DNA of 64,000 nt from Agathobaculum massiliense (GCF_900291975.1 NZ_OMPN01000001.1:1364001-1428000), one strand, 5' to 3'. Shown: positions 32,894 to 41,846, numbered from the stretch's first letter. Made by a program: numbers and translations. The notes: generated by a model not told the origin, from the sequence alone.

Positions 32894-33297
32894 CACTGAA
32901 ACCCCTCCGCGATCACGCCGAACAGCTCGTTGATGCGGCCATACCTCTGTTTAAGGTACAGCCAGCCGAACAGCGCTTCGAGCGCGGTCGCCTGCGCATA
33001 TTCCGCAACAGACGAGGAGCGCGGCACGCTCTTGGGCTTTGCGTTGCGGCCGTGACGGTACACGTCCTGTTCCTCCCCGTCAAGCAGGGGAAGGATGCGC
33101 TGCGCCGCCTCCGCCTGCGCGGAGGCGCGCACCAGCGCGACCGTATGTCTGTGCAGGTTGCGCGCGGTCTGCATGCCGCCGCACGCCAGCCAGGTGCGCA
33201 CCATGACCTCATAAACGGCATCGCCCACATGGGCGAGCGCGAGGCTCGACATGCGGGCGATAGCAGCGTCATCCAGCTTGGGATGCAGATAATCCAT
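32893..33297 (-). CDS. mrnC: Mini-ribonuclease III
   Basis: Mini-III, 134 residues, an RNase III catalytic domain without the double-stranded RNA-binding domain; it matures 23S rRNA in Firmicutes. The signature LALAHVGDAVYEVMVRTWL (near 19-37) holds the first metal-binding aspartate, and ATALEALFGWLYL near 105 holds the second acidic patch. Its ATG overlaps the rnfB stop by one base, so it is co-transcribed with the rnf operon. It is more usually found next to cysS; its attachment to rnf here is a little unusual. Confidence 0.92.
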   Translation of the reverse strand: MDYLHPKLDDAAIARMSSLALAHVGDAVYEVMVRTWLACGGMQTARNLHRHTVALVRASAQAEAAQRILPLLDGEEQDVYRHGRNAKPKSVPRSSSVAEYAQATALEALFGWLYLKQRYGRINELFGVIAEGFQ

Positions 33298-34205
33298 TAC
33301 TGTTCCTCAGTCGCCTTTTCAGCGGCAGCGGCCTTTGCAGCCTCGGCCTTCGCCTTGGCGGCGGCAGCCTGCTTGGCCTGCATCTCCTTGAACTTTGCCT
33401 TCTCCTCTTCGGTCGGGACAGGCTCGATGCAGCCCTTTGGACAGGCCTTGGCGCACATCTTACAGTTCTTGCACTTGTCGTAATCGATCTTGGCAACGCC
33501 GTCGATCACATGGATGGCGTCAAACTTGCAGGTCTTTTCACACATCTTGCAGCCGATGCAGCCGCTCGCGCAGACCTTCATGACCTCCGGCCCCTTATCC
33601 TTGTTCACGCAGTTGACGTGGACCTTCTTGGATTCCGGAACCAGGTCGATCAGCTTCTTCGGGCAGGCCGCGACGCACTTGCCGCAGGCCACGCACTTTT
33701 CGGTATCAACCTTGGCAACGCCGTCCACCACATGAATGGCGTCGAACGCGCACGCCTTGACGCACGAGCCGAGGCCCATGCAGCCGTACGCACAAGCCTT
33801 GGGGCCGCCCGCGACGCGCATCGCAGCGGTGCAGTCCTGCAAGCCCTCATACTTGGTCTTATCGACCGCGTTGCAGCCGCCGTTGCAGTAAACATGCGCC
33901 ACCTTGCGCTCGCCCGCTTCAACCGCTACGCCCATAACCTCGGCGATTTTGGCGGCAGCCGCCGCGCCGCCGACCGGACAGCCGTTGACCGGCGCGGTGC
34001 CTTCCACGATCGCGGCCGCCAGGCCGTCACAGCCTGGGTAGCCGCAGCCGCCGCAGTTTGCGCCCGGCAGGCACTCGCGAACCAGCGGTACGCGCTCATC
34101 CACCTCGACGGCGAACACCTTGGCCGCCACGCCGAGCAGGATCGCAAACACGATGCCCATGATAAACAGGACAGCGACCGCGTAAACAATATTCATGGTA
34201 TCCAT
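33297..34205 (-). CDS. rnfB: Rnf complex subunit RnfB (polyferredoxin)
   Basis: RnfB, 302 residues. One N-terminal membrane helix (IVYAVAVLFIMGIVFAILLG) anchors the protein; then the 4Fe-4S domain GANCGGCGYPGCDGLAAAI (near 50) and a series of ferredoxin-type CxxCxxCxxxC clusters (for example CVACGKCVAACP and CKNCKMCAKACP). It takes electrons from reduced ferredoxin into the complex. The last 35 residues are an Ala/Lys/Glu-rich helical tail (KQAAAAKAKAEAAKAAAA) not needed for the known function. Start at 34205 has GGAGG upstream. Sixth gene of rnfCDGEAB. Confidence 0.95.
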   Translation of the reverse strand: MDTMNIVYAVAVLFIMGIVFAILLGVAAKVFAVEVDERVPLVRECLPGANCGGCGYPGCDGLAAAIVEGTAPVNGCPVGGAAAAAKIAEVMGVAVEAGERKVAHVYCNGGCNAVDKTKYEGLQDCTAAMRVAGGPKACAYGCMGLGSCVKACAFDAIHVVDGVAKVDTEKCVACGKCVAACPKKLIDLVPESKKVHVNCVNKDKGPEVMKVCASGCIGCKMCEKTCKFDAIHVIDGVAKIDYDKCKNCKMCAKACPKGCIEPVPTEEEKAKFKEMQAKQAAAAKAKAEAAKAAAAEKATEEQ

Positions 34206-34224
34206 TTCTTATCCTCCTCCTTGC

Positions 34225-34836
34225 TTACCAGATCGACAGGCCGGAGAAGCCCATGAAAGACATAGCGAGCAGCGCGGCGGAAACCAGCGCGATCGGGAAG
34301 CCTTCAAAGCACTTGGGGCATTGGGCCGTTGCGTCCAGACGCTCGCGGATCGAAGCGAACAGCACGATCGCCAGCGTGTAGCCGAGGCCGGCGCCTACGC
34401 CGTAAACCATCGAACCAATAAAGGAATAACCGTTGTCGATATTCGAGATCGCCGCGCCGAGTACCGCGCAGTTGGTGGTGATCAGCGGCAGGAAAATGCC
34501 GAGCGCGGAATACAGCGCGGGCATCGCCTTTTTCATGAACATTTCAACAAACTGCACGAGCGTCGCGATAACCAGAATGAATGCGATGGTCTGCATGTAC
34601 TCCAGGCCGAGCGGGTCGAGGATGAAGTACCATACCGCCCAGGAAACCGCGCTCGCCAGCGCCATAACAAACACGACCGCCATGCCCATGCCGATGGCCG
34701 TATCGGTCTTTTTGGAAACGCCGAAGAACGAGCAGCAGCCCAGGAACTGGACAAGGATGTAGTTGTTGACCAGCACGGCCGCCACCGCGAGCGACAGCAC
34801 CTCGGTCAAGCCCATTGCATCAGGGAAGTTAAACAT
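34225..34836 (-). CDS. rnfA: Rnf complex membrane subunit RnfA
   Basis: RnfA, 203 residues, six membrane helices. Conserved cysteine-bearing segments NNYILVQFLGCCSFFGVSKK (near 25-44) and LPLITTNCAVLGAAI (near 115) form, with the matching ones of RnfE, the membrane iron-sulfur site of the complex. It begins directly after the rnfE stop (no gap) and precedes rnfB by 19 nt. Confidence 0.96.
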   Translation of the reverse strand: MFNFPDAMGLTEVLSLAVAAVLVNNYILVQFLGCCSFFGVSKKTDTAIGMGMAVVFVMALASAVSWAVWYFILDPLGLEYMQTIAFILVIATLVQFVEMFMKKAMPALYSALGIFLPLITTNCAVLGAAISNIDNGYSFIGSMVYGVGAGLGYTLAIVLFASIRERLDATAQCPKCFEGFPIALVSAALLAMSFMGFSGLSIW

Positions 34837-35484
34837 TTACTTGTCCTCCTTTCCGGCCATGACCTTCTGGATCACCGCGAAGATGAAACCCATCATCAGG
34901 AAGCCGCCCGCCGGCAGGATCATCATGACCGCCGGGTTGGCGCTCAGGCCGGGGATGGCGAAGCCTTCCGCCGGAATGAAGCTCAGGAAAGGCAGCAGGG
35001 TGGACAGGCCGGACAGCACCGTACCCGCGCCCAGCAGCTCGCGGAAGAAGCCCATCAGGACCAGCGCGAAGCCAAAGCCCAAACCCATGCACACGCCGTC
35101 CAGCGCGGAGGGGAGGACCTTATTCTTGGAAGCGTACGCCTCGGCACGGCCGAGGATAATGCAGTTAACCACGATCAGCGGCAGGAACAGTCCCAGCGAA
35201 GCCGCAAGGCTGGGTACGAACGCCTGCAGCGCCAGATCAATCATGGTAACAAAGGTTGCGATAATGGTGATAAAGCACGCAATACGGATCTTATCCGGAA
35301 TAAACTTGCGCAGCGCGGAGATAACCACGTTGGAGCAGATCAGTACAACGGTCGCCGCAACGCCCATGCCGATAGCGTTGGACAGCGAGGTCGTGGTGGC
35401 CAGTGCGGGACACAGGCCGATGGTCTGCATGAAGATCGGGTTGTCGAGGATGACGCCCGCTTTCAGCTGTTCAGAAAATTTCAT
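34837..35484 (-). CDS. rnfE: Rnf complex membrane subunit RnfE
   Basis: RnfE, 215 residues, six membrane helices, homologous to RnfA with inverted topology. Typical stretches: DNPIFMQTIGLCPALATTTS near the start and LFLPLIVVNCIILGRAEA near 125. The paired cysteines contribute to the intramembrane cluster. It is followed without gap by rnfA; rnfG lies 15 nt upstream. Confidence 0.96.
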   Translation of the reverse strand: MKFSEQLKAGVILDNPIFMQTIGLCPALATTTSLSNAIGMGVAATVVLICSNVVISALRKFIPDKIRIACFITIIATFVTMIDLALQAFVPSLAASLGLFLPLIVVNCIILGRAEAYASKNKVLPSALDGVCMGLGFGFALVLMGFFRELLGAGTVLSGLSTLLPFLSFIPAEGFAIPGLSANPAVMMILPAGGFLMMGFIFAVIQKVMAGKEDK

Positions 35485-35499
35485 TTGGCTGTTCCTCCT

Positions 35500-36087
35500 T
35501 TAACCCAAGCTTGCAACGCAGTTGGCCGCGGTGTTGACGCCGAGGGTCACTGCGCGGGACGTGATGGTGGAACCGGTGATGGCGTTGATCGTGCCGCCGT
35601 CCTTGGAGACTGCGAGGCTGCCATCCGCCGGCTGGCCCGCGAACTGGGTGATCCAGTTCTTATCGCTCTGCGCCTTGGCGCCCAGGCCCGGGGTCTCGCC
35701 ATGCGCCGTTACCTGCGCGCCCGCGATAGTGCCGTCTGTGTTGACGCCGACGATCAGCGTCAGCTCGCCGCCGAAGCCCTTGGGCTTTACTTCTACACAG
35801 TAGGCGATCGTCTCGCCGCCCGCCTCTGCCGCGTATACGCCGCTGATTGCCGGCTGATTCTTATCCGCCGGCGCGGTCCATTCCTCGCCGACCTCTACGT
35901 CGGTAAAGCTTTCCGCGTCCGCAATGATGGCGCTCATAGCCTCGTTGCGGGTCTCAATACCGTTCTGCTCGATCTTATCCTTGGTCACGCCGTTGGTAAA
36001 GCCCAGAAGCAGGGCGCATACAAAGGTGATCAGGCCCAGTACGACGACCAGCATCAGAATGCCGCCGCCCTTTTTGCTGCTATCCAT
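35500..36087 (-). CDS. rnfG: Rnf complex FMN-binding subunit RnfG
   Basis: RnfG, 195 residues. A single N-terminal helix (LMLVVVLGLITFVCALLLGF) is followed by an external flavin domain. The covalent FMN site motif is AITGSTITSRAV near 170, where the threonine of the S/T-G-x-T-x-T pattern is flavinylated by ApbE. No apbE is in the window. It follows rnfD by 3 nt. Confidence 0.94.
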   Translation of the reverse strand: MDSSKKGGGILMLVVVLGLITFVCALLLGFTNGVTKDKIEQNGIETRNEAMSAIIADAESFTDVEVGEEWTAPADKNQPAISGVYAAEAGGETIAYCVEVKPKGFGGELTLIVGVNTDGTIAGAQVTAHGETPGLGAKAQSDKNWITQFAGQPADGSLAVSKDGGTINAITGSTITSRAVTLGVNTAANCVASLG

Positions 36088-36090
36088 AAT

Positions 36091-37092
36091 TTACTGTGCC
36101 TCCTTCTTCTTATCCAGCGCATAACCGAACTTGCGGGGATGGGTGGCCTTGTCGATCGCCCAAACCAGCGTGTTCATGATCAGGATGGAGTACGACACGC
36201 CTTCCGGCAGGCCGCCGAAATAGCGGATGAACACCGTCAGCAGGCCGCAGCCGATGCCGAAGATGATCTGACCGCGCGGCGTGACCGGGCTGGTGACGTA
36301 ATCGGTCGCCATGAAAATCGCGCCGAGCATCAGGCCGCCGGACAGCACCTGGTACAGCATCCACTGCACACGGGATACGTCTCCCATCGGGAACAGGAAT
36401 GTAACGACCGCAACGGTCAGGATGTACGCTGCGGGGATATTGATGGTGATGACCTTGCGCCACAGCAGATACAGACCGCCTGCGATCAGCGCAAGCGCAG
36501 ACGTTTCACCGATCACACCGCCGGTCTGGCCAAGGAACATATCCATCAGCGTCGCGTCCGGCAGGACGCCGTTCTTGAGCGAGGCCAGCGGGGTCGCCGT
36601 GGAAATCGCGTCGGTCAGGCTGACCGTGCCGAACAGCGGGAGATTCGCGTGCGGCGCGGTCCAGGTGGTCATCAGGCCGGCCCAGGAAGCCATCATGAAC
36701 GCGCGCGCGCCGAGCGCCGGGTTCATGAAGTTCTTACCGATGCCGCCGAACAGCATCTTGACGATGATGATGCCGAACAGCGCGCCGAACACAACCATCC
36801 ACCACGGGGCGGATACCGGCACGTTGAACGCGATCAGAACGCCTGTGACGAAGCACGACAGGTCGCCGACCGTGTTGGGGTGGCCGACAATTTTATTATA
36901 GATCGTCTCGAATACTGCACAGGCAACCATGGAGATGACTGTCAGGACGAGCGCGCGCCATCCAAAGGTATAAACCGCCACGCAAAGCGCGGGCAGCAGC
37001 GCGATCAGCACGTCGAGCATCAGGCTGCGGGTATCGTCCCCTGCCTTGATATGGGGCGAGGAGGTGACGACGACTTTACTCAGATCATACAT
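36091..37092 (-). CDS. rnfD: Rnf complex membrane subunit RnfD
   Basis: RnfD, 333 residues with eight or more membrane helices and a second covalent FMN site in the segment TDAISTATPLASLKNG (near 160). Homologous to NqrB. It is 15 nt after rnfC. The segment RKFGYALDKKKEAQ ends the protein with a short basic tail. Confidence 0.95.
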   Translation of the reverse strand: MYDLSKVVVTSSPHIKAGDDTRSLMLDVLIALLPALCVAVYTFGWRALVLTVISMVACAVFETIYNKIVGHPNTVGDLSCFVTGVLIAFNVPVSAPWWMVVFGALFGIIIVKMLFGGIGKNFMNPALGARAFMMASWAGLMTTWTAPHANLPLFGTVSLTDAISTATPLASLKNGVLPDATLMDMFLGQTGGVIGETSALALIAGGLYLLWRKVITINIPAAYILTVAVVTFLFPMGDVSRVQWMLYQVLSGGLMLGAIFMATDYVTSPVTPRGQIIFGIGCGLLTVFIRYFGGLPEGVSYSILIMNTLVWAIDKATHPRKFGYALDKKKEAQ

Positions 37093-37107
37093 TTTCGTTT
37101 CCCCTCC

Positions 37108-38484
37108 TTACTTCTTTTCCGCCTCTGCCTTTGCCTTTTCGGCATCGGCCTTGGCCTTTTCCGCCATGCGCTTGGCCTGGATCTTGCCCTTGGTCAGGCG
37201 GAACTGCGCGACCAGCGGAATGCGGGCCGGACACACATAGGCGCACGAGCCGCACTCGATGCAGTCCAGCATGCCGCACTCAACCGCGTTATCCAAGTCC
37301 TCCTGCTTGCCGTATACGTTCATATAGACCGGCAGCAGGTGCATCGGGCAGGCGTTGATGCACTTGCCGCAGCGAATGCACTGCGGGTCGGCCACGCGCT
37401 TATCCTCGTCCCCTGCGAATGCAAGGAACGCATTCGTACCCTTGAAAATCGGGATTTCGAGCGAGTATTGGGCAACGCCCATCATCGGGCCACCCATCAG
37501 AAGCTTATTAGGGGCCTCCTTGAAACCGCCGCATGCGTCGATCAGCTTTTCGACCTGCGTGCCAATGCGTACTTCAAGGTTCTTCGGCTCCGCAATCGCG
37601 GAACCCGAAACCGTTACGATACGGCGGATGACCGGCATACCGGTCGTAAAGCGGCGGTAAACCGCTCCCGCGGTGTCGACGTTGAATACCGCGCAGCCCG
37701 CGTCGGCCGGCAGCTTGCCGGACGGCACCTCGCGGCCCGTGCAGGCATTGATCAGCTGCTTTTCTGCGCCCTGCGGGTATTTGCACTTGAGCGGGTACAG
37801 CTTGAGGCGCGGGTCGTCCGCGATCAGCTTTTCAATGCCCGGGAATGCGTCCGTCTTATTTTCCTCGACCGCGATGATCGCGTTCTGAACCCCCATAATG
37901 TCGGCCAGCATCTTCAGCCCGCCGACGACCTCCTCCGGACGCTCGAGCAGCAGGCGGTGGTCTGAAGTTATGTACGGCTCGCACTCGGCCGCGTTGATGA
38001 TGACCGTATCGCACTTGCCGATGCCGGACTGGATTTTGACGTGCGTGGGGAATGTTGCGCCGCCGTGGCCGACGATACCGGCCGAACGGATGCACTCGAT
38101 ACGCTCTTCGTTGGACATGGATGCGAAATCATACGGGTGTACGGACTCATGCGGACGGTCCTCCCCGTCGTTTTCGATCACGATGGACAGGACCTTGCTG
38201 CCGTTCGGATGCAGGCGGGGTTCGACCGCCTTTACCTTACCGGACACGGTTGCATGGACAGGAGCGCTGACAAAGCCGCCGGCTTCCGCGATGGGCTGTC
38301 CCAGATCCACGGTATCGCCGACGGAAACGATCGGCTTTGCCGGGGCGCCGATGTGCATGGAAACGGGCAGGATGACCTGGTCGGGCAGCGCCAGTTTCTC
38401 GATCGGCTTGGTGTTTGTCGCGGATTTATACCCCGGGTCTGCGTGGGTGCCGGGGTGAATGCCGCCACGGAACGAATACACCAT
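37108..38484 (-). CDS. rnfC: Rnf complex NADH-interacting subunit RnfC
   Basis: RnfC, 458 residues. The start at 38484 (GAGAGG upstream) gives the canonical N-terminus MVYSFRGGIHPGTHAD; the frame extends 57 codons further over the promoter and is not used. A SLBB/biotinyl-like N-terminal region is followed by the NADH/FMN-binding domain (HGGATFPTHVKI, NAAECEPYITSDHRLL) and two 4Fe-4S clusters (CIRCGKCINACP and CIECGSCAYVCP near 375-415). It passes electrons to NAD+. The C-terminus has an Ala/Lys/Glu tail like that of RnfB. First gene of the operon, which couples ferredoxin oxidation to ion export. Confidence 0.96.
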   Translation of the reverse strand: MVYSFRGGIHPGTHADPGYKSATNTKPIEKLALPDQVILPVSMHIGAPAKPIVSVGDTVDLGQPIAEAGGFVSAPVHATVSGKVKAVEPRLHPNGSKVLSIVIENDGEDRPHESVHPYDFASMSNEERIECIRSAGIVGHGGATFPTHVKIQSGIGKCDTVIINAAECEPYITSDHRLLLERPEEVVGGLKMLADIMGVQNAIIAVEENKTDAFPGIEKLIADDPRLKLYPLKCKYPQGAEKQLINACTGREVPSGKLPADAGCAVFNVDTAGAVYRRFTTGMPVIRRIVTVSGSAIAEPKNLEVRIGTQVEKLIDACGGFKEAPNKLLMGGPMMGVAQYSLEIPIFKGTNAFLAFAGDEDKRVADPQCIRCGKCINACPMHLLPVYMNVYGKQEDLDNAVECGMLDCIECGSCAYVCPARIPLVAQFRLTKGKIQAKRMAEKAKADAEKAKAEAEKK

Positions 38485-38516
38485 GTTTTTCACCTCTCTA
38501 GTTTTTTGCGCAAGAA

Positions 38517-38539
38517 GAACCGAACCGCGGGTTCGGTTC
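38517..38539 (-). promoter_or_regulatory. Hairpin in the rnf leader
   Basis: Perfect 10-bp inverted repeat GAACCGAACC-CGC-GGTTCGGTTC, between the promoter and rnfC, followed on the minus strand by TTCTTG. The T run is too poor for a normal terminator. It could be an attenuator, a protein operator or an mRNA stabiliser. Confidence 0.5.
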
Positions 38540-38592
38540 CATCTACTAATGAAATCGGCAGACCATGTTGAACGCATAGTCTTGCAAATTAG

Positions 38593-38622
38593 ATTATACT
38601 GTTTTTGGCCCCCAATAAGCAA
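38593..38622 (-). promoter_or_regulatory. Promoter of the rnf operon
   Basis: Minus strand TTGCTT (38617-38622), 18-bp spacer, TATAAT (38593-38598). The leader to rnfC is about 100 nt and contains the perfect hairpin. Confidence 0.7.
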
Positions 38623-38750
38623 GCCTAAAACGCAAAAAATTTGTCCAAAAATCAAAAAAATTTGTTTTAGACCCTGCTTATCCCGTCATTTTGTATACCC
38701 ACTTTGTGAACAAATCGTCATTCTTTTCCTCCAAAGGAAACAGAAAACGG

Positions 38751-38778
38751 AAAAACAGGCTGTAAAAACAGCCTGTTT
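38751..38778 (-). terminator. Terminator of the spoVT unit
   Basis: AACAGGCTG and CAGCCTGTTTTT on the minus strand; ten-base stem and T run just after the 60-residue gene. Confidence 0.82.
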
Positions 38779-38787
38779 CCGCCCATA

Positions 38788-38970
38788 TTACCTTTTTTCC
38801 CTGGGTTTGCAATACCGTTCGGTATATTCGGTCGCCGCCGGATCGCCCCGCTGCACCATGCTCTGCGGATATGGCGGGAGCGGCGCGACCGCCGCGGAAT
38901 CCACATGCCCCGCCTCATCATATTGCGGGAACGCTTTTGGCTGGCGTTCTTCTCCGTTCTTTCTGCCCAT
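38788..38970 (-). CDS. Small hypothetical protein downstream of spoVT (60 aa)
   Basis: ATG at 38970 with TAAGGAGG 8 nt upstream; the TAA is the spoVT stop, so translation is coupled. The product (starts MGRKNGEERQPKAFPQYD) is polar, rich in Pro, Gln and Tyr, with no membrane segment or known domain. A terminator follows at once, so spoVT and this gene form a two-gene unit. A role in sporulation is suggested only by the partner gene. Confidence 0.7.
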   Translation of the reverse strand: MGRKNGEERQPKAFPQYDEAGHVDSAAVAPLPPYPQSMVQRGDPAATEYTERYCKPREKR

Positions 38971-38983
38971 CCGGCGCGCCTCC

Positions 38984-39526
38984 TTACAGCCCAAGACGCT
39001 TGGACAGGAACTGGGCCGCCGTTTGGCACAGCTTGACCGCCACCTCGTCCGCAGAGGCGTTTTCCTCCTCGCCGACAAAGGCGACGCAGCCCGTTACGTC
39101 CCCATCCGTGATGATCGGCACGGCGACGATCACATTATACACGTCATTTGCGGTGATCGCGATATCCTGCGTCTCTCCTACGCCGCGCTCATAGGTGGCG
39201 CGCTGCTCCATCACAAGCTCCAGGTCGGGCGAGATGCTCTTTTCCAGGATGTCCTTTTTCGCTCCGCCTGCCGCGGCGATGACCGCGTCGCGGTCACAGA
39301 TCGCGCAGCTCATGCCCGCGGTGCGCGCCAGCGCCTCCGCCAGTTCGGCGACGACCGTACCAAGCTCCCCCATGGGGGAATATTTTTTGAAGATGACCTC
39401 GCCGTCGCGATCGGTGAAGATTTCCAACGGGTCGCCCTCCCTGATGCGCAGGGTGCGGCGGATCTCTTTCGGAATAACGACGCGTCCAAGATCATCGATG
39501 CGGCGTACAATGCCGGTTGCTTTCAT
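38984..39526 (-). CDS. spoVT: Stage V sporulation regulator SpoVT
   Basis: SpoVT, 180 residues. The N-terminal AbrB-type swapped-hairpin DNA-binding domain (MKATGIVRRIDDLGRVVIPKE) is nearly invariant in spore formers. The C-terminal GAF-like domain (about 55-178) binds an unknown ligand. The protein adjusts forespore gene expression late in sporulation. Its presence is direct support for an endospore-forming host. It is followed by a 60-residue gene in the same unit. Confidence 0.96.
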   Translation of the reverse strand: MKATGIVRRIDDLGRVVIPKEIRRTLRIREGDPLEIFTDRDGEVIFKKYSPMGELGTVVAELAEALARTAGMSCAICDRDAVIAAAGGAKKDILEKSISPDLELVMEQRATYERGVGETQDIAITANDVYNVIVAVPIITDGDVTGCVAFVGEEENASADEVAVKLCQTAAQFLSKRLGL

Positions 39527-39687
39527 TTACGCGTTCCCTCCCATACGAATTTCTGGTTGTACAGGTAGTATGACAGCAACGCGGACAAATATGCGGGATT
39601 TTCCACCGGCGCGGCTCTGGCAATTTTTTCTCGGCCTGTTATTTTTGATTAAATGGAAAAGCGAGGGCGGCACTGTCGTTTGGCGGG

Positions 39688-40413
39688 CTAACGGGTCTGA
39701 GTGCCGTTAGCCGCGGCGCTTCGTTCGAGCCAACGGTGCAGGAAATCCATCTGCTCCTGCGTGTGGAACCAATGCTCGCCGTTTTCCATCACCGTCAAGC
39801 CACAGCGAAACCGCTGGGCGAACTGCTCTACGGTATCACGATCTATCAGGGCATCGCTGCCGCCGTATAATATTTCCGTGGGGCTTTCCCATGCCGTGAT
39901 CGGATGGGACGCCGCATATTCCCAATACTCCCACGACAAGGTCTGCCCAAAATCGGTTGGGATCACGCGCTCCTGCCTGAGCCGTTCCTCTGAAACGTCC
40001 GCCCAGCCCATCATTTTTTGCAGCAGCCGCTTCATATCGAGGACAGGCGAGACAAACAGACAGCGGTCCAGGCGCTTGCCGCGCAGGCCCAGCATGCCAA
40101 ACCACGCCCCGATGCTGTTTGCGAACAGGGAAATCCCTTTCCAGCGCGCCTCAGCAAACCGCATCACCGCGGCCAGCTCCGGTGCGACGTGCCACGGGTC
40201 AAAGAAAGGCATCTCGTCCGCCCGTTCCCCATGCCCCGGCAGGTCTAGGCTCAAGGTCTGGCACCCATACCGCTGCAGGCTTTCGGCAACGCCGCACGCC
40301 TCCTCTTTATTCCCGTTTTGGCCGTGTACATATAAATACACTTGATTGGACGGCTCGCCCAGCACGAGCGCGGGAATACCGCCGATCCGCAATTCTTCTC
40401 TCGCAATAGACAT
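39688..40413 (-). CDS. Alpha/beta hydrolase
   Basis: Protein of 241 residues with an alpha/beta hydrolase fold. Visible parts: the oxyanion-hole region YLYVHGQNGNKEEA (near 28), SLDLPGHGERADEM (near 55), the nucleophile elbow LFANSIGAWFG (near 98, serine in NSIG instead of the usual GxSxG), the acid in GGSDALIDRD (near 190) and the histidine in ENGEHWFHT (near 217). It is cytoplasmic, with no signal peptide. Substrate cannot be told. It is a single gene between spoVT and pyrC. Confidence 0.85.
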   Translation of the reverse strand: MSIAREELRIGGIPALVLGEPSNQVYLYVHGQNGNKEEACGVAESLQRYGCQTLSLDLPGHGERADEMPFFDPWHVAPELAAVMRFAEARWKGISLFANSIGAWFGMLGLRGKRLDRCLFVSPVLDMKRLLQKMMGWADVSEERLRQERVIPTDFGQTLSWEYWEYAASHPITAWESPTEILYGGSDALIDRDTVEQFAQRFRCGLTVMENGEHWFHTQEQMDFLHRWLERSAAANGTQTR

Positions 40414-40474
40414 GTTGCTGCTTCCTATCTTGTGTCGTTGTCCTGCGGCCGGATTTTCCGGCGCAGCCGTTTTG

Positions 40475-41743
40475 TCACCGCGCCGTGACCTTTGCGCCAG
40501 TCACGATCGCGCGCGGCGCGCCGGTCAGCGGCATGCCGGTGTACGGCGTGTTGGCCGCTTTCGAGCGGTAGCTCCGGTACACGGTCTCCCGCTTCCAGTC
40601 CAGCAGCACCAGGCGGGCGAAGTTCCCCTCGCGTACCGCGCGGCCGGACAGTCCGTACAGCTCCGCGGGCGTCCGGCTCATCCGCTCCACCAACTGCATG
40701 GGCGACAGGCGTCCGGTCTGCACCAGAAACGTATTGCATACGGAAAACGCGGTTTCCAGCCCCGTGATGCCCGACGGGGCCTTGGCGAATTCGCGCGCCT
40801 TTTCCTCCGCCGTATGCGGCGCGTGGTCGGTGGCGACCATGTCGATCGTACCGTCCGCAAGCGCGCCGATCAGCGCCTCGCGGTCAGCCTCCGTGCGGAG
40901 CGGCGGATTCATCCGCGCATAGGCTCCGTGCGTGCAAACATCCGCCTCGGTCAGGGAAAGGTGGTGCGGCGTGACCTCCGCATAGATCCGCGCGCCCAGC
41001 GCCTTGCCCGCGCGGATCAGCGCGACCGACTGTGCCGAGCTGACATGCTGGAACAGGACCCGTGCGCCCGTGTCCAGCGCGAGCGCAATATCGCGTGCGA
41101 TCATCGCGCTTTCCGCGCTTGCCATCGCGCCCGGCACCCCAAACTCCTTCGCCGCCTTGGAGCCGTAATTCACGCCGGGCGAGGGTACGAGGGACGGCTC
41201 CTCCTCATGGAACGACAAAAGGATATCCTGTGCCGCCGCGCGCGCCATCGCCTCCCGACACAGGCCTGCGTCCGTCAGGTTAAGGCCGTCGTCGGTCAGA
41301 CAGGGCGCGCCCGCGGCCTTGAGCGCCCCGAAGTCGGTCAGCTCCCGCCCCTTCAGACCCTTTGTCACCGCGCCCGCCTGCAGAACCTGCACCGCGCAGC
41401 CCCGCGCCTTTTCAGTCACATACCGGATTGTTTCAGGCGTATCGCATGCGGGCAGGGTATTCGCCATGCAGATCACGGTCGCGTAGCCGCCTGCGGCAGC
41501 AGCAGCAGCGCCGGTGAGCACGTCCTCCTTTTCCGTCTGCCCCGGATCGCGGAAATGCACATGCCCATCCACAAATCCGGGGGAAACCGTCAGTCCGGCC
41601 GCGTCCCAGCACTCGCAGCCCGGCGGCGGCTGGAGCCGCTTGGACACCGCCGCGATCACACCGTCGTCCCCGATCAGCACGTCGCGCGGCGCGTCCGTGC
41701 CTGTGTAGGGGTCAAGCACCCGTCCGTTTTGCAGTAAAAGCAT
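40475..41743 (-). CDS. pyrC: Dihydroorotase (type I)
   Basis: Amidohydrolase of 422 residues that cyclises carbamoyl-aspartate to dihydroorotate in pyrimidine synthesis. Metal site motifs: GFVDGHVHFRDPG (near 52-64), CLTDDGLNL (near 145), FHEEEPSL and FQHVSSAQS (histidines), ATDHAPHTAEEK (near 305). The order and spacing fit dihydroorotase more than allantoinase, though purine genes elsewhere in the window make allantoinase worth excluding. It stands alone without pyrB or other pyr genes; GGAGG precedes the ATG. Confidence 0.87.
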   Translation of the reverse strand: MLLLQNGRVLDPYTGTDAPRDVLIGDDGVIAAVSKRLQPPPGCECWDAAGLTVSPGFVDGHVHFRDPGQTEKEDVLTGAAAAAAGGYATVICMANTLPACDTPETIRYVTEKARGCAVQVLQAGAVTKGLKGRELTDFGALKAAGAPCLTDDGLNLTDAGLCREAMARAAAQDILLSFHEEEPSLVPSPGVNYGSKAAKEFGVPGAMASAESAMIARDIALALDTGARVLFQHVSSAQSVALIRAGKALGARIYAEVTPHHLSLTEADVCTHGAYARMNPPLRTEADREALIGALADGTIDMVATDHAPHTAEEKAREFAKAPSGITGLETAFSVCNTFLVQTGRLSPMQLVERMSRTPAELYGLSGRAVREGNFARLVLLDWKRETVYRSYRSKAANTPYTGMPLTGAPRAIVTGAKVTAR

Positions 41744-41807
41744 GGAAAACCTCCGTCCTTTTCTCTATTCGTTTTTATATTGTATCATGGATGCCCTAGC
41801 CATGCAA

Positions 41808-41838
41808 AATAAAACGGCCGCTGGGCGGCCGTTTTTCC
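41808..41838 (-). terminator. Terminator after the cation efflux gene
   Basis: AAAAACGGCCGC-cca-GCGGCCGTTTTATTTT on the minus strand, a compact strong stem with a U-rich end. Confidence 0.85.
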
Positions 41839-41846
41839 GACGGGCA

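Noticed and set aside
34195-37965. A 1256-codon open frame on the plus strand opposite the rnf operon
   Set aside because: It is antisense to well-identified rnfA, E, G, D and C genes, is rich in Arg, His and Gln as expected of antisense frames in GC-rich DNA, and has no ribosome binding site.
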